Notes: generated by a model from the letters alone, not told the origin. A DNA stretch of 64,000 nt from CAIYZT01 sp947461435 (GCA_965284435.1 OZ260083.1:2294001-2358000); one strand, 5' to 3'. Numbered from the stretch's first letter, positions 1 to 8,508 are shown. Translations and numbers: made by a program.

Positions 1-140
1 ATACCCAAACGCTTGCCAATGTCCGCGTCAAGAAAATGCTGGGCGATTATCAGGCCCCGGAACTGGACATCGCGAAACGCGAGGAACTTGAAGCCTTCGT
101 TGCCAAACGCAAAGCAGAGATGCCCGACGCATTCATCTGA
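1..140 (+). CDS. Trimethylamine methyltransferase family protein, C-terminal end (partial)
   Basis: Only the last 45 codons are present; the gene runs off the left edge, with complete codons from base 3 to the TGA at 138-140. The tail reads TQTLANVRVKKMLGDYQ and ends in KAEMPDAFI, which resembles the C-terminus of MttB-family corrinoid-dependent methyltransferases as I remember them. Family members transfer methyl groups from quaternary or tertiary amines such as trimethylamine or glycine betaine to a corrinoid protein, and are abundant in marine Rhodobacterales. The active-site region is outside the window, so the substrate cannot be judged. A strong terminator follows directly. Confidence 0.7.
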   Translation, partial: TQTLANVRVKKMLGDYQAPELDIAKREELEAFVAKRKAEMPDAFI

Positions 141-164
141 TTATCTTGAAAATCGAAACAATTC

Positions 165-199
165 GGCCCGGAAACGCAATTTCCGGGCCTTTTCGTTTC
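165..199 (+). terminator. Rho-independent terminator after the methyltransferase gene
   Basis: A perfect 10-bp stem (GGCCCGGAAA paired with TTTCCGGGCC at 180-189) with a 5-base loop is followed by TTTTCGTTT. It lies 25 bases after the stop codon. Its end touches the stop codon of the convergent DUF6477 gene. Confidence 0.9.
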
Positions 200-482
200 A
201 TCCTGCGAAACGGCGCGGCAACAAGCGGGTCTCGCTGATCAAAGCGATCAGAATTTCGATATGGCGGGTTACCGAATAAGAGGCTTCACCCGCCCGGCGG
301 TCTTCCTCCAACTGTTCCTCTTCCGACATCAGCCGCTCTACATCATGGTCAGGCGTCGAGATTTGTCCCAGTAATCGCCGCAAATCACGGTCCCTGCGGT
401 AGTCAGCCAGTCCAAAGCGGGCCGCTCGGATCAAAAGACGCGGACGGCGAAGATTTGCGATCAGCACTTGAAAGTCAGTCAT
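198..482 (-). CDS. DUF6477 family protein
   Basis: A 94-residue protein of unknown function. The start MTDFQVLIANLRRPRLL was chosen because GGAG lies about 7 bases upstream of this ATG; an in-frame ATG 42 bases further upstream has no such site. The pattern RRPRLLIRAARFGLADY near the N-terminus, and a tail rich in RHIEILIA-type residues, match what I recall of the Rhodobacterales protein family DUF6477. No catalytic motif, signal peptide or membrane segment is visible. It is a single gene, convergent with the methyltransferase and divergent from the DUF6456 gene. Confidence 0.75.
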   Translation of the reverse strand: MTDFQVLIANLRRPRLLIRAARFGLADYRRDRDLRRLLGQISTPDHDVERLMSEEEQLEEDRRAGEASYSVTRHIEILIALISETRLLPRRFAG

Positions 483-681
483 GGGGCTCTCCGATTCTGG
501 AAGCTCCATCATGCAGCAATACAACCTGGCGTTGCTTTTACCGTCAGTTCATCGTGCGCTGCTTACCCAATAAGTTATCTTTTTAGATGAATTATATGGA
601 AAGACCGCAAAATTAACGTTTGGGAAAGGAATGCCACTCAGGGTTGTTCTTGGAAAGACACCCACGTGGCTTAGAAGGTAG

Positions 682-1812
682 ATGAACCAAGTTCTGAAGC
701 ATGTCCCCGTCTTGCCGGGCTGGTTGCCCGAGACGGTACGACTTTACCTTGATCACACCGAAGACGGCATGTCTTTGCGTGAACTTGCGCGGCGCGAGGG
801 CTGTCATGCGTCGACGATCCTGCGCAAGGTCAGACGCTATGAAACGCGGCGCGACGATCCGTTGTTGGATGAAGCCCTCAGCGCCTTCGCAAGGCCCGCA
901 CCTCTGTCAAGCGCCCCAGTCCAAAAAACAGACCAATTGCAGGAGGCACTCCCCATGTCCGCGCCGCTTCGCCATGCACCGTTACCGGTTGATGACGCAA
1001 CGATCCAACGTGAAGGGCGGCGCATCTTGCGCCGCATGGCAGAGCCGGGCGCAATCTTGGCCATCGCAAACGACATGGAAAAGGCCGTCGTTCTGCGGGC
1101 CTTTCCTGACGGAAAATCCGCACGCACCGCGGTTGTTGACCGTGCTATCGCAAAGGCCTTTTTGCTGAAGGACTGGATTGCGTGCAGCCGGCAAGGCCGG
1201 ATCGCGACTTACGAGTTGTCTGCTGTCGGGCGCTCAGCCTTAAAGCGCATGCTTGAAGAAGACGACGCCGGTCAGGCCGGATTGGCAGAAGGCGGAACGC
1301 CCTTTGCTATGCAACATCGAGATTGGGCCGAACGGGACATCCGCGAGGAGGGCGGAAATCGGCGGGTCCGGTATAATCTGGCCGAAAGTCCTGTCGCCGT
1401 TTTGGGTCGCCGCCGTGAGAAGGATGGCAAACTCTTTCTGGATGCTGATCTGGTAGAGGCGGCAGAACGCCTGCGAGAGGATTTTGAACTCGCCCAAATG
1501 GGACCTCGGGTGACGCAGAATTGGGAACGGTTTTTGACGACCGGCGATCGGGGCGCCTTCAAGAATGAGTCAGGCCTGGCCGAAGGCCCCAAAGCCGCCC
1601 GAGACAGAGTGGCCCTTGCCCTGCGTGATCTGGGGCCGGGTCTGGGCGATGTCGCGCTGCGGGTTTGCTGCTTTCTGGAAGGGGTCGAGACGGCCGAACG
1701 CAGAATGGGTTGGGCGGCAAGATCCGGAAAGATTGTGTTGCGCATCGCCCTGCAGCGGCTTCGGCGCCACTATGACGAAACGTACGGCCGATCGGGGCCC
1801 TTGATCGGCTGA
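682..1812 (+). CDS. Helix-turn-helix protein with DUF6456 domain
   Basis: A 376-residue protein. Residues about 20-55 (LRELARREGCHASTILRKVR) form a probable helix-turn-helix. The C-terminal 170 residues, from HRDWAERDI onward, match the DUF6456 domain known from Rhodobacterales. The combination suggests a DNA-binding regulator or a replication-associated factor, but no function is established to my knowledge. AAGG sits 4 bases before the ATG. The middle (residues 60-200) is less conserved-looking and contains a winged-helix-like stretch. It is a stand-alone gene, with a GC-rich hairpin directly downstream. Confidence 0.75.
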   Translation: MNQVLKHVPVLPGWLPETVRLYLDHTEDGMSLRELARREGCHASTILRKVRRYETRRDDPLLDEALSAFARPAPLSSAPVQKTDQLQEALPMSAPLRHAPLPVDDATIQREGRRILRRMAEPGAILAIANDMEKAVVLRAFPDGKSARTAVVDRAIAKAFLLKDWIACSRQGRIATYELSAVGRSALKRMLEEDDAGQAGLAEGGTPFAMQHRDWAERDIREEGGNRRVRYNLAESPVAVLGRRREKDGKLFLDADLVEAAERLREDFELAQMGPRVTQNWERFLTTGDRGAFKNESGLAEGPKAARDRVALALRDLGPGLGDVALRVCCFLEGVETAERRMGWAARSGKIVLRIALQRLRRHYDETYGRSGPLIG

Positions 1813-1815
1813 TCC

Positions 1816-1846
1816 AAAAAGGGGGGCCGGTGGTGGCGGCCCCCCC
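1816..1846 (-). terminator. Rho-independent terminator for aqpZ
   Basis: An 8-bp G/C-only stem (GGGGGGCC at 1821-1828 with GGCCCCCC at 1838-1845) is followed on the minus strand by TTTTT (bases 1820-1816). It lies 14 bases beyond the aqpZ stop. It may also weakly terminate the convergent DUF6456 gene. Confidence 0.8.
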
Positions 1847-1859
1847 AGATTGAGTTCAC

Positions 1860-2543
1860 TCAATTAACCGAAGTTAAGCCAGTTTTGTGAAGAAGGCCGG
1901 CTAATGCACCGCCGGCCAGCGGGGCCACAATGAAGACCCACAGATCAGAAATGGCTTTTCCGCCGACAAAAAGGGCAGGTCCGATCGACCTTGCCGGGTT
2001 CACAGAGACGCCCGTCACATTGATCCCCACCAAGTGGATCGCAGCCAGCGTCAGGCCGATGGCCAGACCGGCCGTGGCGCCGGGGGCATTCTTGGCCGTC
2101 GCACCCAAGATGACGGTGACAAAAAGGAACGTCATGGCAAATTCAAAGACAAGGGCGGCCGTCAGGGAATATTCCCCCAGATATCCCGCACCAAAGCCAT
2201 TTTGCCCAAGCCCATTCGTCGCAAGGGCAAAGTCAGCCTTGCCAGAGGCGATCACAAGGAGAAGACCCGCCCCCGCAACAGCCCCAACCACCTGAGCGAT
2301 CACATAGCTTACGAATTCGCCCGTCGTCATCCGGCCCGCAACCAGCACACCCAAGGATACTGCCGGGTTCAAATGCGCCCCCGAAATCGCACCCAGTCCA
2401 TAAGCGGCCGCCACAATGGCCAAACCAAAGGCCAAGGAAATGCCCAGCATCCCGATTTGTGCGCCCATCAGAACGGCCGATCCGCAGCCAAACAAAACCA
2501 GGATCAAAGTCCCCAACATTTCGGCAATCATTTTTTTCGTCAT
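1860..2543 (-). CDS. aqpZ: Aquaporin Z
   Basis: A 227-residue MIP-family channel for water in the inner membrane. Both pore motifs are present: HLNPAVS in the first half and SVNPARS in the second, within two homologous halves of three membrane helices each. The His in LAAIHLVG and the Arg of the second NPA fit the narrow selectivity filter of water-specific aquaporins rather than glycerol facilitators. The start MTKKMIAEML was chosen because GGAG lies just upstream (GGAGATTAACC) and it matches the family length. It is a single gene, divergent from lipA. Confidence 0.93.
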   Translation of the reverse strand: MTKKMIAEMLGTLILVLFGCGSAVLMGAQIGMLGISLAFGLAIVAAAYGLGAISGAHLNPAVSLGVLVAGRMTTGEFVSYVIAQVVGAVAGAGLLLVIASGKADFALATNGLGQNGFGAGYLGEYSLTAALVFEFAMTFLFVTVILGATAKNAPGATAGLAIGLTLAAIHLVGINVTGVSVNPARSIGPALFVGGKAISDLWVFIVAPLAGGALAGLLHKTGLTSVN

Positions 2544-2678
2544 GGTTAATCTCCAAATACACCACCGGGTCTTGTTCCCCGGATTCGCCCAACCGTCCCC
2601 TTGCAAGACAGCATGCGTTGTCTTGGGACGACTTTCAGCCTATTTGACTTGTATGAAAACCGTCACGGGGAAAATCCG

Positions 2679-3629
2679 ATGCGCGATCTCAAACTGCCGG
2701 ACCAGCGTCATCCCGAAAAGGCGCACCGGGCCGATAATGCACAGCCCAAAAAGCCGGACTGGATTCGCGTAAAGGCCCCCACATCCGAGGGCTACAAGAA
2801 AACGCGCGACATTCTTCGCGAAAAAAAGCTTGTGACAGTCTGCGAAGAAGCGGGCTGCCCCAATGTGGGAGAGTGTTGGTCTCAAGGTCATGCCACGATG
2901 ATGATCATGGGCGAAATTTGCACACGCGGGTGCAGTTTTTGCAACATCGCGACCGGTCGGCCCACAAGTCTTGACATGTTCGAACCCGGACGTGTCGCGC
3001 ATGCGGTGGCAGAGTTGGATTTGAAACATGTGGTCGTGACATCGGTGGACCGCGACGATTTGAAAGATGGCGGGGCGGAACATTTTGCCCAGACCATTCG
3101 CGCGATCCGGCACCGCGCGCCCGGCACGACGATCGAGGTTCTGACACCAGATTTTCTGAAATGCGGACCCGAGGCCTTGGCCGTTGTCATTGCGGCGAAG
3201 CCGGATGTTTTTAACCACAACCTTGAAACAGTCCCGGGTTTGTACCCGCAGGTGCGCCCCGGCGCGCGCTATTTTCATTCCTTGCGGATCTTGCAACGGG
3301 CCAAGGAAATCGATCCGTCGATCTTTACAAAATCAGGAATAATGGTTGGTCTGGGCGAAGATCGCCAAGCCGTCTTGCAGGTCATGGATGACATGAGGGC
3401 GGCCGACGTTGATTTTCTGACCATCGGCCAATACCTGCAGCCCACCCCCAAGCACCACCGCGTCGATCGTTTCGTGACACCCGAGGAATTTGCCGATCTG
3501 GAACGTGCGGCCTTTGGAAAAGGCTTCCTGATGGTCTCCGCCACGCCCCTGACACGGTCAAGCTATCACGCGGGCGATGATTTCGCCCGCCTGCGGTCGG
3601 CAAGGCTGGCACGGCTGGGCGGCAATTGA
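2679..3629 (+). CDS. lipA: Lipoyl synthase
   Basis: A 316-residue radical SAM enzyme that inserts two sulfur atoms into octanoyl groups on E2 and H proteins. Both iron-sulfur sites are visible: the auxiliary cluster CEEAGCPNVGEC and the radical-SAM motif CTRGCSFC. The C-terminal RSSYHAGDDF contains the conserved RSSY that closes the auxiliary cluster. The start MRDLKLP is preceded by GGGGAAAATCCG; the open frame extends 78 bases further up without a better site. It lies divergent from aqpZ and ends at a bidirectional hairpin. Confidence 0.96.
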   Translation: MRDLKLPDQRHPEKAHRADNAQPKKPDWIRVKAPTSEGYKKTRDILREKKLVTVCEEAGCPNVGECWSQGHATMMIMGEICTRGCSFCNIATGRPTSLDMFEPGRVAHAVAELDLKHVVVTSVDRDDLKDGGAEHFAQTIRAIRHRAPGTTIEVLTPDFLKCGPEALAVVIAAKPDVFNHNLETVPGLYPQVRPGARYFHSLRILQRAKEIDPSIFTKSGIMVGLGEDRQAVLQVMDDMRAADVDFLTIGQYLQPTPKHHRVDRFVTPEEFADLERAAFGKGFLMVSATPLTRSSYHAGDDFARLRSARLARLGGN

Positions 3630-3630
3630 A

Positions 3631-3655
3631 AAAGGGGGCCAAGTGGCCCCCCTTT
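3631..3655. terminator. Bidirectional terminator between lipA and cytochrome c'
   Basis: The stem GGGGGCC (3634-3640) pairs with GGCCCCC (3645-3651) around AAGT. It is flanked by AAA on one side and TTT on the other, so it can act on both strands for these convergent genes. Confidence 0.75.
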
Positions 3656-3672
3656 GCGACTTCCAGACCCTG

Positions 3673-4137
3673 TTATTCCGGCTGACGATAGCCCTTGTGG
3701 CAGGCAGAACATGCCCCGCCCAATCCAGCCATGCCGGCCTTCATCGCTTCAAGGTCGGTTCCGGCGGCTGTCTGCATCGCAACCGCAGCGGTGTTCAGAT
3801 CGGCGATCTTTGTCAGGAAATCATCTTGCGCCGTCCAGACAGCGGGCAAGGCATAGCTGTCGGCGGACTTGCCGTATTCCGACCCTTCCGGAAACTGTGC
3901 CATGGACAGAACTGAGGCAATGGCGGCCACGTTTGATGCCGCTTTTGAGGCGGCGGCGGCATCATAGGCAACCTCACCTTTCATCATAGCGCCCATCGTT
4001 CCAAGATCCGTCGCCATCTGCAGCATCAGGCCGTGGCGGGTTTCCACGGCATCTGCAAAAGGATCTTCGGCGTCTTGGGCGAATGCTGTTGCGGCAAAGG
4101 CGATGGACAGGACCGCCAGAGTGGACACTAGCTTCAT
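3673..4137 (-). CDS. Cytochrome c' (class II c-type cytochrome)
   Basis: A 154-residue exported protein. It has a cleavable signal peptide (MKLVSTLAVLSIAFAATAFA, cut before QDAEDP) and one haem-c site CSACH near the C-terminus, the position typical of four-helix-bundle cytochromes c' and c556. These act in the periplasm in NO binding or electron transfer. Only the C-terminal haem motif and the length are diagnostic; the exact subclass is not. GAGG about 8 bases upstream supports this ATG over the longer open frame. It is convergent with lipA. Confidence 0.88.
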   Translation of the reverse strand: MKLVSTLAVLSIAFAATAFAQDAEDPFADAVETRHGLMLQMATDLGTMGAMMKGEVAYDAAAASKAASNVAAIASVLSMAQFPEGSEYGKSADSYALPAVWTAQDDFLTKIADLNTAAVAMQTAAGTDLEAMKAGMAGLGGACSACHKGYRQPE

Positions 4138-4317
4138 AAGATGTACCTCATGTAAAAATGGGACTGGGACTTGCCGGCAAAGGACCGGTCTCAGGTCAAA
4201 AACCCTGTGCACGGCTGGGCAAATCGCGCAAGGTCATGGGCCTATAACTTTGGATATAGGCTGCCCAACTCGGCCATGAGTTTATCATAAACAGGCGGAA
4301 AGCTGCCTGATCCGTCC

Positions 4318-4938
4318 TTACGTCGGCGGAATAAAGCCTTGATAAATTTCACGAAAGATCGCCAGACTTTCGGCCCTTGCCAAGTCGCTGAAAAGGCACG
4401 GCAGATCGTTTTGGTCGATCAGACCCGGATGCGCATCCGCGATGAAGCGCAGGGCGCAGGCCATCGCAATATCGGCGTGTCCAAGGGTATCGCCAAACCA
4501 CCAACCAGAGTCAAAGCGGCGACGCTCCGCCTCCAGTGATGTCAATATTGTGTTTACTTGAAGGGCGCAGCGCTCGCTCCAAACCGTTGACACAAGGGTG
4601 TGAAGGCGGCGTTCATAGAAAAGGCTGACAGCCTTTTCGGCCGCCCCGCAGGCCAAGGTGGCGATCCGCAAGGCCGATCGACGCGCGGGCTCTTGGCGCG
4701 GGAAAAGAGGAACAGCGACCAAACTGTCCAGATAATCCAGTATGATATGGCTATCGGTCAGTACAAAGCCGTCGTCCAGAACGAGAGTCGGGACGCGCAT
4801 CAACGGATTTATCGCGCGGATGGCGTCGCCGTTTTCAAAAACGGACAAGGCCCTATGTTCAAACGGCAGATCGTAGATGCGCAAGGCAATCCCCACCCGC
4901 CGTACAAAGGGGCTGTCATACTGGCCGATCAGGATCAT
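4318..4938 (-). CDS. Glutathione S-transferase family protein
   Basis: A 206-residue protein with the thioredoxin-like N-terminal domain (MILIGQYDSPFVRRV, then NPLMRVPTLVLDDG and LTDSHIILDYLD, the glutathione-binding cis-Pro and ES/DS motifs) and an all-helical C-terminal domain. The DSH in place of the usual ES is a mild variation. The start overlaps the stop of the upstream diheme cytochrome gene as ATGA (4935-4938), so the two are probably translationally coupled. The substrate is unknown. Confidence 0.88.
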   Translation of the reverse strand: MILIGQYDSPFVRRVGIALRIYDLPFEHRALSVFENGDAIRAINPLMRVPTLVLDDGFVLTDSHIILDYLDSLVAVPLFPRQEPARRSALRIATLACGAAEKAVSLFYERRLHTLVSTVWSERCALQVNTILTSLEAERRRFDSGWWFGDTLGHADIAMACALRFIADAHPGLIDQNDLPCLFSDLARAESLAIFREIYQGFIPPT

Positions 4939-5828
4939 TGAACAAGCGGGGGTACGGCCTTCAGATAGGCCACAACGGCGCGCACATCGGATTCTGGAAG
5001 CTTTGACATATTTTCAACCACATGGGCCATGTGCCCGCCGACAGAGTCGAATTCGGGGGTAAATCCGGTGGTCAGATAGGTAAAGATATCCTCGTCGTTC
5101 CACGCCAGAATGCCCGGGGCGATGCCGGGAATTTTTCCTTGGCCCGATGGATTGGCCGCCCCGGCAAGCCATTGGGCCGTTTTCAGCCCCCCGATTACAT
5201 TTCGCGGAGTATGGCATTCTCCGCAGTGGCTCATCGCTTCGGCGATGTAGCGACCGCGTGCGACCTGAGGCGTCAGATCGCCTTGCAGAACGAAGTCACG
5301 GCTTTGAAACAACAGCTTCCAGCCCCCCAAAGTGCGACGGATGTTGAAGGGAAACCCGATTTCATGCGGCAACGAGGCGACGTTCGACGGTGGCAAGGTA
5401 TCCATGTAAGCCTTCAGATCGGCAACATCCTGCGGGTCCATCTTGCCATAGGCCGTATAGGGCATGGCGGGATAGTAATGTTCATTTTCCGGCGAAATGC
5501 CATCCATGATGGCGGTTGCAAACTGCGGCAAAGTCCACCCGCCGATCCCGTTGACCGGATCCGGAGAGATGTTGGGTGCCAGGAAAGTGCCAAAAGCGGA
5601 GGGGAATTTTTGTCCGCCGGACAACACCAATTGCGCCTCTCCTGCCGCTTCTGGCGCCATGTGACATGACCCGCATCCCGCAGCGGTGTAGACCAATTGG
5701 CCCTTTGCAGAATCGCCCACAAGCGTTGCGAAGATTTCAGTGTCCCTGCCGCGCGGCTGTGTGACAACAACGAACGCCAAAAGCCCCAGTAGGGCGAGGG
5801 CGATCAGACTGTAGACAATTTTCTTCAT
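4935..5828 (-). CDS. Membrane-anchored diheme cytochrome c
   Basis: A 297-residue protein with an N-terminal hydrophobic anchor (residues about 4-24) and two haem-c motifs: CGSCH at about residue 60 and CGECH at about 205. Each falls in a class I cytochrome domain with a distal Met candidate. The layout resembles the cytochrome subunits that carry electrons from periplasmic alcohol or sugar dehydrogenases to the respiratory chain. No dehydrogenase gene is beside it, so its donor is unknown. The start MKKIVYS was chosen over MSSLCVKENR because it begins the membrane anchor. It follows a 57-residue membrane protein gene by 45 bases and overlaps the GST gene. Confidence 0.88.
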   Translation of the reverse strand: MKKIVYSLIALALLGLLAFVVVTQPRGRDTEIFATLVGDSAKGQLVYTAAGCGSCHMAPEAAGEAQLVLSGGQKFPSAFGTFLAPNISPDPVNGIGGWTLPQFATAIMDGISPENEHYYPAMPYTAYGKMDPQDVADLKAYMDTLPPSNVASLPHEIGFPFNIRRTLGGWKLLFQSRDFVLQGDLTPQVARGRYIAEAMSHCGECHTPRNVIGGLKTAQWLAGAANPSGQGKIPGIAPGILAWNDEDIFTYLTTGFTPEFDSVGGHMAHVVENMSKLPESDVRAVVAYLKAVPPLVQ

Positions 5829-5873
5829 GCGATTTTCCTTCACACACAACGAAGACACACGCCTATGCCAAAA

Positions 5874-6047
5874 TCACGGGGCGGAATATCTGGGCAGTTT
5901 GTTGACGCGCAGAGCCTCTGGCCAGCCCCAAATTTGTTCGATTCCAAAAATGGCAAAACACATTAAGACAACGGCGACAACCAGTTTAACTTTCCACATG
6001 GGCGGCGGATGGCGCGCCCATTGGGACATTCGGATGAGCCAGTTCAT
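5874..6047 (-). CDS. Small membrane protein (57 residues)
   Basis: A short reading frame, MNWLIRMSQWARHPPP to LPRYSAP, with one central transmembrane segment (KLVVAVVLMCFAIFGIE) and a basic, Pro-rich cytoplasmic face. AGGGTAATTAA precedes the ATG. I have a weak recollection of similar short Rhodobacterales proteins starting MNWLIRMSQWAR, which cannot be verified here. It is 45 bases upstream of the diheme cytochrome on the same strand, which suggests a co-transcribed helper of that cytochrome or the next membrane step. Its function is unknown. Confidence 0.65.
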   Translation of the reverse strand: MNWLIRMSQWARHPPPMWKVKLVVAVVLMCFAIFGIEQIWGWPEALRVNKLPRYSAP

Positions 6048-6182
6048 TTAATTACCCTAAAGCGCACGAAAAGAGACGATCAAAGGTTGGCCAACCTGCG
6101 AAGCCGTGCGCACAGGACGACGCACGATCAGCCCCCCGGTGCCCCGTCGCCTTGCCGGTCCGCCCAGGACGAAACGAGCAGA

Positions 6183-6722
6183 TCATTCTGTAAACCGAAC
6201 TTTGCCGATATAAGGCAGATTTCTATTTCGTTGTGCAAAATCAATACCATATCCGACGACAAATTCATCGGGTATTTCAAAACCGGTCCAGGTTGCCTTG
6301 ATGTCGACTTCGCGCCGCGACGGCTTGTCAAGTAGCGCGCACACCTCCAGCCGTTTTGGATCCCGGCTGAGCAGCAGGTTCTTGACGTGATGCAAGGTAA
6401 ATCCAGTATCAACAATGTCTTCAACCACCAGAACATCCTTGCCGGCGATTTCTCCGCGCAGATCCTTCAAAATGCGCACTTCCCGGCTGGAGTGCATCGC
6501 ATCGCCGTAGGACGAGGCTTCCAGAAAGTCGACCTCGACGGGCAGATCGATTTCGCGCACCAGATCAGCGATAAAGACGAAAGATCCGCGCAGCAGACCG
6601 ACCACAACCAGCTTGTCGCAGCCTTTGTAGTGGGTTGTGATCTGTGTGGCCAACGCTTCGACCCGTGCCGCGATGGCTTTGGCGGAAATCATTTGGTCGA
6701 TGGCATAGGGTCTGTCGGGCAT
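6183..6722 (-). CDS. hpt: Hypoxanthine phosphoribosyltransferase
   Basis: A 179-residue purine-salvage enzyme that converts hypoxanthine or guanine plus PRPP to IMP or GMP. The PRPP-binding loop VLVVEDIVDTG is clear, together with the N-terminal flexible-loop region LLRGSFVFIADL and the base-binding segment PDEFVVGYGID. AAGGGGAC before MPDRPYAID fixes the start; the open frame continues 96 bases upstream without support. It is divergent from the COQ10-like gene. guaB, another purine gene, is elsewhere in the window. Confidence 0.95.
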   Translation of the reverse strand: MPDRPYAIDQMISAKAIAARVEALATQITTHYKGCDKLVVVGLLRGSFVFIADLVREIDLPVEVDFLEASSYGDAMHSSREVRILKDLRGEIAGKDVLVVEDIVDTGFTLHHVKNLLLSRDPKRLEVCALLDKPSRREVDIKATWTGFEIPDEFVVGYGIDFAQRNRNLPYIGKVRFTE

Positions 6723-6795
6723 ATTTGTCCCCTTGATTTTCCGCCCGTTTCTAGTCGATGAAAGCGCCCAAGTCACGGAGAAGAAAGGCCGCCAG

Positions 6796-7242
6796 GTGCC
6801 GCGCCACGCAGAAAGCAAGAATTTGCCCCACCGGGCGGAAGATATGTATGCCTTGGTGGCAGACGTTCCGAATTATCCGGCCTTCTTGCCATGGTGCTCT
6901 GCCGCGCGGATCCGGTCCCAAAAGGAGATCGAGGGCGGAACCGTGTTGGAAGCGGATCTTGTGATTTCTTTCAAGGTATTCCGCGAAAGATTCGGAAGCA
7001 GGGTGACCTTGCTGCCCACCCAAAGACAGATAATAACAGAGTATCTGGACGGCCCCTTCAAGCACCTTCATTCGGTCTGGAATTTCGAAGCCCTTGGCGA
7101 CACGGCATGCCGCGTGGATTTTTCCGTGGATTTTGAATTTCGAAACGCGATTTTGTCAGGAATTATCGGGCTGGTATTTCATGAGGCCATGACGCGCGTG
7201 GTGCGCGCTTTTGAAGCGCGCGCCAAGGCGTTGTACGGATGA
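6796..7242 (+). CDS. Coenzyme Q-binding COQ10/RatA family protein (START-like)
   Basis: A 148-residue protein of the SRPBCC/START fold. Typical family blocks are DVPNYPAFLPWCSAARI near the N-terminus and GIIGLVFHEAMTRVVRAFEARA at the end. Bacterial members are annotated either as ubiquinone chaperones (COQ10-like) or as RatA ribosome-association toxins; in alphaproteobacteria the quinone role is the more natural reading. I place the start at GTG 6796 (protein beginning M-PRHAESKNLP), because relatives begin there. An ATG at 6733 in the same frame would add 21 residues unlike the family. Its stop lies 1 base from that of the convergent msrB. Confidence 0.85.
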   Translation: MPRHAESKNLPHRAEDMYALVADVPNYPAFLPWCSAARIRSQKEIEGGTVLEADLVISFKVFRERFGSRVTLLPTQRQIITEYLDGPFKHLHSVWNFEALGDTACRVDFSVDFEFRNAILSGIIGLVFHEAMTRVVRAFEARAKALYG

Positions 7243-7243
7243 G

Positions 7244-7636
7244 TCAGTCTTCGGCCTCAAACGTCAGAGCGACGCCGTTGATGCAATAGCGCAGACCCGT
7301 TGGTCTTGGCCCGTCGGGAAATACGTGACCCAAATGGGCATCGCATTGATTGCAATGCACTTCGGTGCGGCGCATGAACCAACTGCGATCTTCTGTTTCG
7401 CCCACCATGTCGGAATTCAACGGGGCATAGAACGATGGCCAACCTGTCCCGGATTCAAATTTTGTCTTTTGGTCAAACAGGGGGGCGTCGCAGCACACGC
7501 AGCGATACGTCCCTGGATCTTTGGGAAAATTGTCATTGGTAAATGCGCGCTCGGTTCCGTGCTGGCGCGTCACTTTGAAGGCCAACTCTGACAGTTGTGC
7601 TTTCCACTCTTGGTCAGACTTCATAACCTTGTCCAT
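7244..7636 (-). CDS. msrB: Peptide-methionine (R)-S-oxide reductase
   Basis: A 130-residue repair enzyme that reduces methionine-R-sulfoxide in proteins. It has the two zinc CXXC pairs (CVCC and CNQC), the GTGWPSFYAP block, and the catalytic cysteine in RYCINGVAL. The start MDKVMKSDQEW is preceded by AAAAGGAAAAACC; a downstream ATG (7624) is a weaker alternative. It is convergent with the COQ10-like gene. Confidence 0.95.
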   Translation of the reverse strand: MDKVMKSDQEWKAQLSELAFKVTRQHGTERAFTNDNFPKDPGTYRCVCCDAPLFDQKTKFESGTGWPSFYAPLNSDMVGETEDRSWFMRRTEVHCNQCDAHLGHVFPDGPRPTGLRYCINGVALTFEAED

Positions 7637-7732
7637 GGTTTTTCCTTTTGGTGATGTGCACCTTGTGGTGCTTGCAGGCAAATCTAGGGTGCCCGGGCGC
7701 ATCTGCCAAGGAACGTTGCAAAGGACTGACGT

Positions 7733-8458
7733 ATGCGTGAGATGACGACACCGCTTTTCCGGGCCCGGCTGGCACAGGGGGCGGGTGATATCCTTCGCGC
7801 GCAGTCGCTTCGAACACTGGCCTTTCGGCGTCCTGCCGGATCGCTGGATGCTGACCAGTTCGATTCCGGGCTGCGTCATGTCATGATCGAAACTCTTGAG
7901 GGTGAACTTGTCGCGACCTTTCGTACGGCGGTGTTTGATGCCGGTGATGATCTTTCAAAAAGTTACGCCGCGCAGCATTATGACCTGTCGGTCTTCGGTG
8001 CCCAACCAGGCCGTAAAGCCGAGGTGGGACGGTTGTGCCTGCATCCGAAGGCGGATCATCCGGATATCCTAAGGCTGTGTTGGGCGATGCTGGCACAGTT
8101 GGTCGTGGGGCAGGGGCTGGGCCATCTGTTTGGGTGCACATCTTTCAGCGGATCGGATCCGGCCGGGCATTCAGGCGCTTTTGCCCACCTTGCAGATCAT
8201 GCCCTTGGGCCGCCCCATCTGCGGCCAAGCGCCCGTTCCGCCAACAGGATTCCGCTGGCAGGGTTGCAAGCAGATCCAAAAGGAATTCCAAATTTGTTGC
8301 GGTTTTATTTGGGGCTTGGGGGCTGGGTCGCGGATCACGCCATTATCGATACGGATTTGGATACGGTGCATGTCTTTACAGCATTGGACCTGTCAGCCCT
8401 ATCACCTTCAAAGGCCAGTGTGCTGGTATCGATGGCAGATCGATTTCAAGCAAGATGA
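7733..8458 (+). CDS. OlsB-like ornithine N-acyltransferase (GNAT fold)
   Basis: A 241-residue protein with the GNAT/haemolysin-type fold of OlsB enzymes. These attach a 3-hydroxyacyl chain from acyl-ACP to ornithine, the first step of ornithine-lipid synthesis. Seen: AEVGRLCLHP, LRLCWAMLAQLVV, and the late block NLLRFYLGLGGWVADHAIID. The second enzyme, OlsA, is not adjacent here, so the lipid assignment rests on the family alone. AAAGGAC lies about 6 bases before the ATG; a second ATG at 7742 is possible. Confidence 0.75.
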   Translation: MREMTTPLFRARLAQGAGDILRAQSLRTLAFRRPAGSLDADQFDSGLRHVMIETLEGELVATFRTAVFDAGDDLSKSYAAQHYDLSVFGAQPGRKAEVGRLCLHPKADHPDILRLCWAMLAQLVVGQGLGHLFGCTSFSGSDPAGHSGAFAHLADHALGPPHLRPSARSANRIPLAGLQADPKGIPNLLRFYLGLGGWVADHAIIDTDLDTVHVFTALDLSALSPSKASVLVSMADRFQAR

Positions 8459-8508
8459 ATTTTTGCGCCCCCGTTGACCTTGCGCGAAAGGCCGTCTAAC
8501 CGCTGCGC

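Noticed and set aside
6733..6795. Upstream ATG (6733) as the start of the COQ10/RatA protein
   Set aside because: The added 21 residues do not resemble the family, and they would place the start within the hpt promoter region; GTG 6796 fits relatives.
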